Source: Sparassis latifolia
Lineage: Eukaryota; Basidiomycota; Agaricomycetes; Polyporales; Sparassidaceae
Reading direction: 5' to 3'
DNA: 64,000 nucleotides
Assembly (NCBI GenBank): GCA_018466975.1
Contig: CM031561.1
Span: forward strand, 186,001-250,000
Every line of letters starts with the position of its first letter. Positions within the stretch are counted from its first letter, which is position 1. The translations under genes were made by a program, and so were the position numbers. Under the pieces are notes generated by a model. That model saw nothing but the letters and a program-made list of their open reading frames with translations. It was not told where the DNA came from and searched no databases. Below are positions 61,583-64,000 of this stretch, piece after piece.

Positions 61583-64000
61583 ATGAACCCAATCCAGGGT
61601 GACAAGTCTCGCCCTGAGCAACTCGATCACCACCTTCCCCCGTCTCCTCCGAGCTCTACCAATCCCACTGCACCGCCCTCTCCCACTCTTGACCCCTTCC
61701 CGCCGCACAAGGATCGTTCCGTCCATAGCTTCATCGGTCCACGTCGCACGTCTTCCATCAAGCTTCACGCCCATCCCAAATGGCCCAACGATTCCCACCC
61801 CGACTCCAGTAACTCCGGCGGGGGGCCAACGCGAGGACGCGGCTCACCTGAGCGTCCTCCGCGTAGGCATGCGGTCCGAAGAGCATCAGAGCGAGCTCTG
61901 ACAATGTCCTCGTCTCATGTCTCGAGGACATCTATGTCTGATCTCTTCATACCTTCCCATTCTGCCCGGAAACCCCTGTCTCGCCGATCCTCTTCACCGT
62001 CCTCCTCGTCCTCTTCTATCCCAAGCAGAGCTGTTCCTTCGTCGTCCACTGCAGGTATCGGTCGCAAGGTCGCAGCTTCCCTAGATCTTTTCAAGGAAAC
62101 CGCGGTCACTCCTAGCGAGGATGAACACCCCTACGATCATCCTCGTCCTGTGTCCGCTTCTTCGAAACGAAGGGTTGGCCCTTCGCATCCTATCAAGGAT
62201 GTAGCGGAAGCTCAGTTTGAGTTCGTCAAGCGTTCGGATTGGCCGGACCGCGAGGCAGCTGCTATCAGAAGAGACAAAAGTATGACAGGCCTGGAGCGAG
62301 TGAGGACGCGGGACAGTATTACCTCTGTGTCGAGTGCAAGGGAACAGGGCGTGCGTCGGCGCAAGGCTCGGACATTTTCTGCTCGAGACACTGTTTTGAC
62401 CGACCTGGTGCAATGGCGAAAGTCGGTGATGGCAGAGCATGACAGCAGCCGAGGACGGCCACAAGAGCGTAGTGTCTGGGCTGATGACTCTGCGCCGGAT
62501 GCCACGTTTGGTTCCCCGGGTACTGACTCTTCTGCGTCCTCTGCTTCCTCTGCTGCCACCTATCACGGCGAGCGTACACCGTCACCCGTTTCACTTGTTC
62601 TTCCTGCCACTTTCCCCCCTTCTCCATCGCCATCTCGCTCACCGCGCAACAGGGTACCTCATGATACGACATTAGTTCCGTTGACTGCTTACCCGGACCG
62701 TCAGTTTCCTCCCTCAGATCGCGCTACTGTCCGAATCCGGTCGCGGTCGCCCACTCCCATCTACGATCATCACCCCTCTCCGCGGTATCCAACTCCTGCG
62801 TCCGAACTCACTACTTGGTCAACCGATGATGAGTCTGCCTGGGAAACGGCTTCGGTTACGACGACTTCCACCACATCCGTTTCGTCCCCCTTTCCCCTTT
62901 CCCCTTCACGCACGAGTCCTCTGCCGCAACCTATCGTCCGAAACGCGAGCGATGAGGACGAAGAACAGCAGCAAAGAGCATTGTTGTCACCGTTCGACGA
63001 TATCGAGGTCGGCTCACAGGGAGTCTCGAGTGTGGAACATGGCGATCTGCCGTTAGGTTTCAATTTATCGCGAGAAAGCCTACCGCACATTCCCTTGCGG
63101 CCATTTAGGAATCAAGTTGGTGGCCATAGCGCGATATACAAGTTCACCAAACGCGCGGTATGCAAGGTAAGAATTTAAACCACGTGCTAGTACCACAACT
63201 TATGTCTGTTTCTTTTATTTTAGCCACTTGTCTCTCGTGAAAACCTGTTTTATGAGGCAGTCGAGCGAGAAGCTCCTCCTTTACTTGACTTCATTCCGCG
63301 CTATCTGGGCGTGATGCTCGTCAGTTATCGACGCGTTCCGCGGACCTCAGTCGGATCGCCCGGGGCGTCGATCCAGCCTGGCAAGGATGTTGATGTTGCC
63401 CGTCCGCCCATTCACAAGGCAGCCTCCGACACCACGAAACTTGCGACCATGGTTTCCCCCACTAATACCAAGTACAGCGTCCCCGTACCTCACGATGAGG
63501 GAGGAGACACAGATACCGGAGAAGCCGAGTTACCTGAGGTCGCGCTTGATTACAACCGCCATATTATCCCGCAGTGGTTGTTACACGGCAGACGGAGTCG
63601 CGCTCTGTCCCATTCAGATGCATCCGCAGGTGTCGCCGCTCGTCCAGTCAACCGGCGTCTGAGACGGACGCACTTGAACGGCGCCACGGCTTCTAGTCCT
63701 GACCTTGGAATGTCTGCAAACCGTTTATCGTACCTGAATGGCGGGTTCAAGCCTATGCCAAGTTCGTTGGCGCGCGGCTGTTTGATTTCGGCTGATCGGC
63801 CTGATACTGCCACTCCCACAAACTCGCCTCCCATTCCTGCCACGAAATGGCAGGCCCTCAGTGTTCCTGAAGCAGCACCTCTACCGCTGTCTGCTGGGTC
63901 CTCGTTTAACAGCGGCTGGTTTGGTGGGACTGGATCCACCGTCGTCAATACCAAATTCAAGGATCACGTCTTCAGCACGCTTTTGCGTCGGTTTTCGCGG
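61583..64000 (+). CDS. KCS1: Inositol hexakisphosphate kinase Kcs1, N-terminal part (runs off the window)
   Basis: Kcs1 makes 5-diphosphoinositol pentakisphosphate (5-InsP7) from InsP6 and is a phosphate and stress signalling enzyme. The start at 61583 (MNPIQGDKSRPEQLDHHLPP) opens about 500 residues of Ser/Pro/Arg-rich, probably disordered sequence (SRRSSSPSSSSSSIPS, PPSPSPSRSPRN), as in other fungal Kcs1 proteins. The conserved region then begins: LRPFRNQVGGHSAIYKFTKR and AVCK. An intron at 63,169-63,222 leads to PLVSRENLFYEAVEREAPPL and LDFIPRYLGVMLVSYRR. KFKDHVFSTLLRRFSR stands at the very end. The catalytic PxxxDxKxG motif has not yet been reached at 64000, so activity cannot be judged here. 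Confidence 0.92.

Noticed and set aside
61282..61602. Overlapping plus-strand frames just upstream of KCS1
   Set aside because: They end before or across the KCS1 start in other phases, and show Ser/Pro-rich composition typical of the 5' UTR here.

Overview
The window is nuclear DNA of a filamentous basidiomycete, most likely an agaricomycete. Almost every protein-coding gene is split by many 45-75 nt introns with GT...AG ends. Genes are packed 200-500 bp apart, often in divergent pairs. The gene products (a Tad1 deaminase, a Gpc1 acyltransferase, an Mpo1 dioxygenase, a DUF6741-like protein) read as fungal housekeeping genes. No bacterial operons, no CRISPR array and no RNA gene could be recognised.

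Layout. 1-11.6 kb is a dense housekeeping block: a small single-pass membrane protein (-), a WDR89-like WD40 protein (+), the methylcrotonyl-CoA carboxylase beta subunit (-), the splicing factor PRP31 (+), the Fe-S scaffold ISU1 (-) and glycerophosphocholine acyltransferase GPC1 (+). 11.8-13.6 kb is a 1.8 kb element with 31 bp terminal inverted repeats and no recognisable transposase. 14.5-23.7 kb holds TAD1 (-), a DUF6741-like gene (-) and a WDR59/SEA-complex gene (+). 23.7-42.5 kb is an accessory, transposon-rich zone. It contains a probable Copia LTR remnant, low-complexity repeats, a cytochrome P450 pseudogene split by a 7,980 bp Ty3/gypsy chromovirus, an apparently intact short-chain dehydrogenase, and a second decayed P450. 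43.0-57.5 kb returns to housekeeping genes: MPO1, SEC22, a Pro/Ser-rich hypothetical protein, RAT1/XRN2, GCD2 (eIF2B delta), MTP18/MTFP1 and an FHA-forkhead factor. 57.8-61.5 kb is gene-poor, with one frame-broken orphan and inverted-repeat clusters. From 61.6 kb the N-terminal half of the inositol hexakisphosphate kinase KCS1 runs off the end.

The most interesting object is the chromovirus at 28,726-36,705. It has two 641 bp LTRs that differ at only six positions, all transitions, and a perfect GACAA target duplication. It sits inside an intron of the P450, a few bases from the 3' splice site. Between its chromodomain pol and the 3' LTR it carries three extra open frames. Two are tiny single-membrane-span proteins with overlapping stop and start codons; the third is a helical protein with an intact CCHC zinc knuckle. 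The gag knuckle of the same copy has lost its last cysteine. Gag and pol carry nonsense and frameshift lesions, so this copy is probably dead although young.

Limits: splice sites were chosen by eye from GT/AG signals and from remembered family conservation. No alignment or database search was run, so exon borders, N-termini and orthology calls should be read as proposals.
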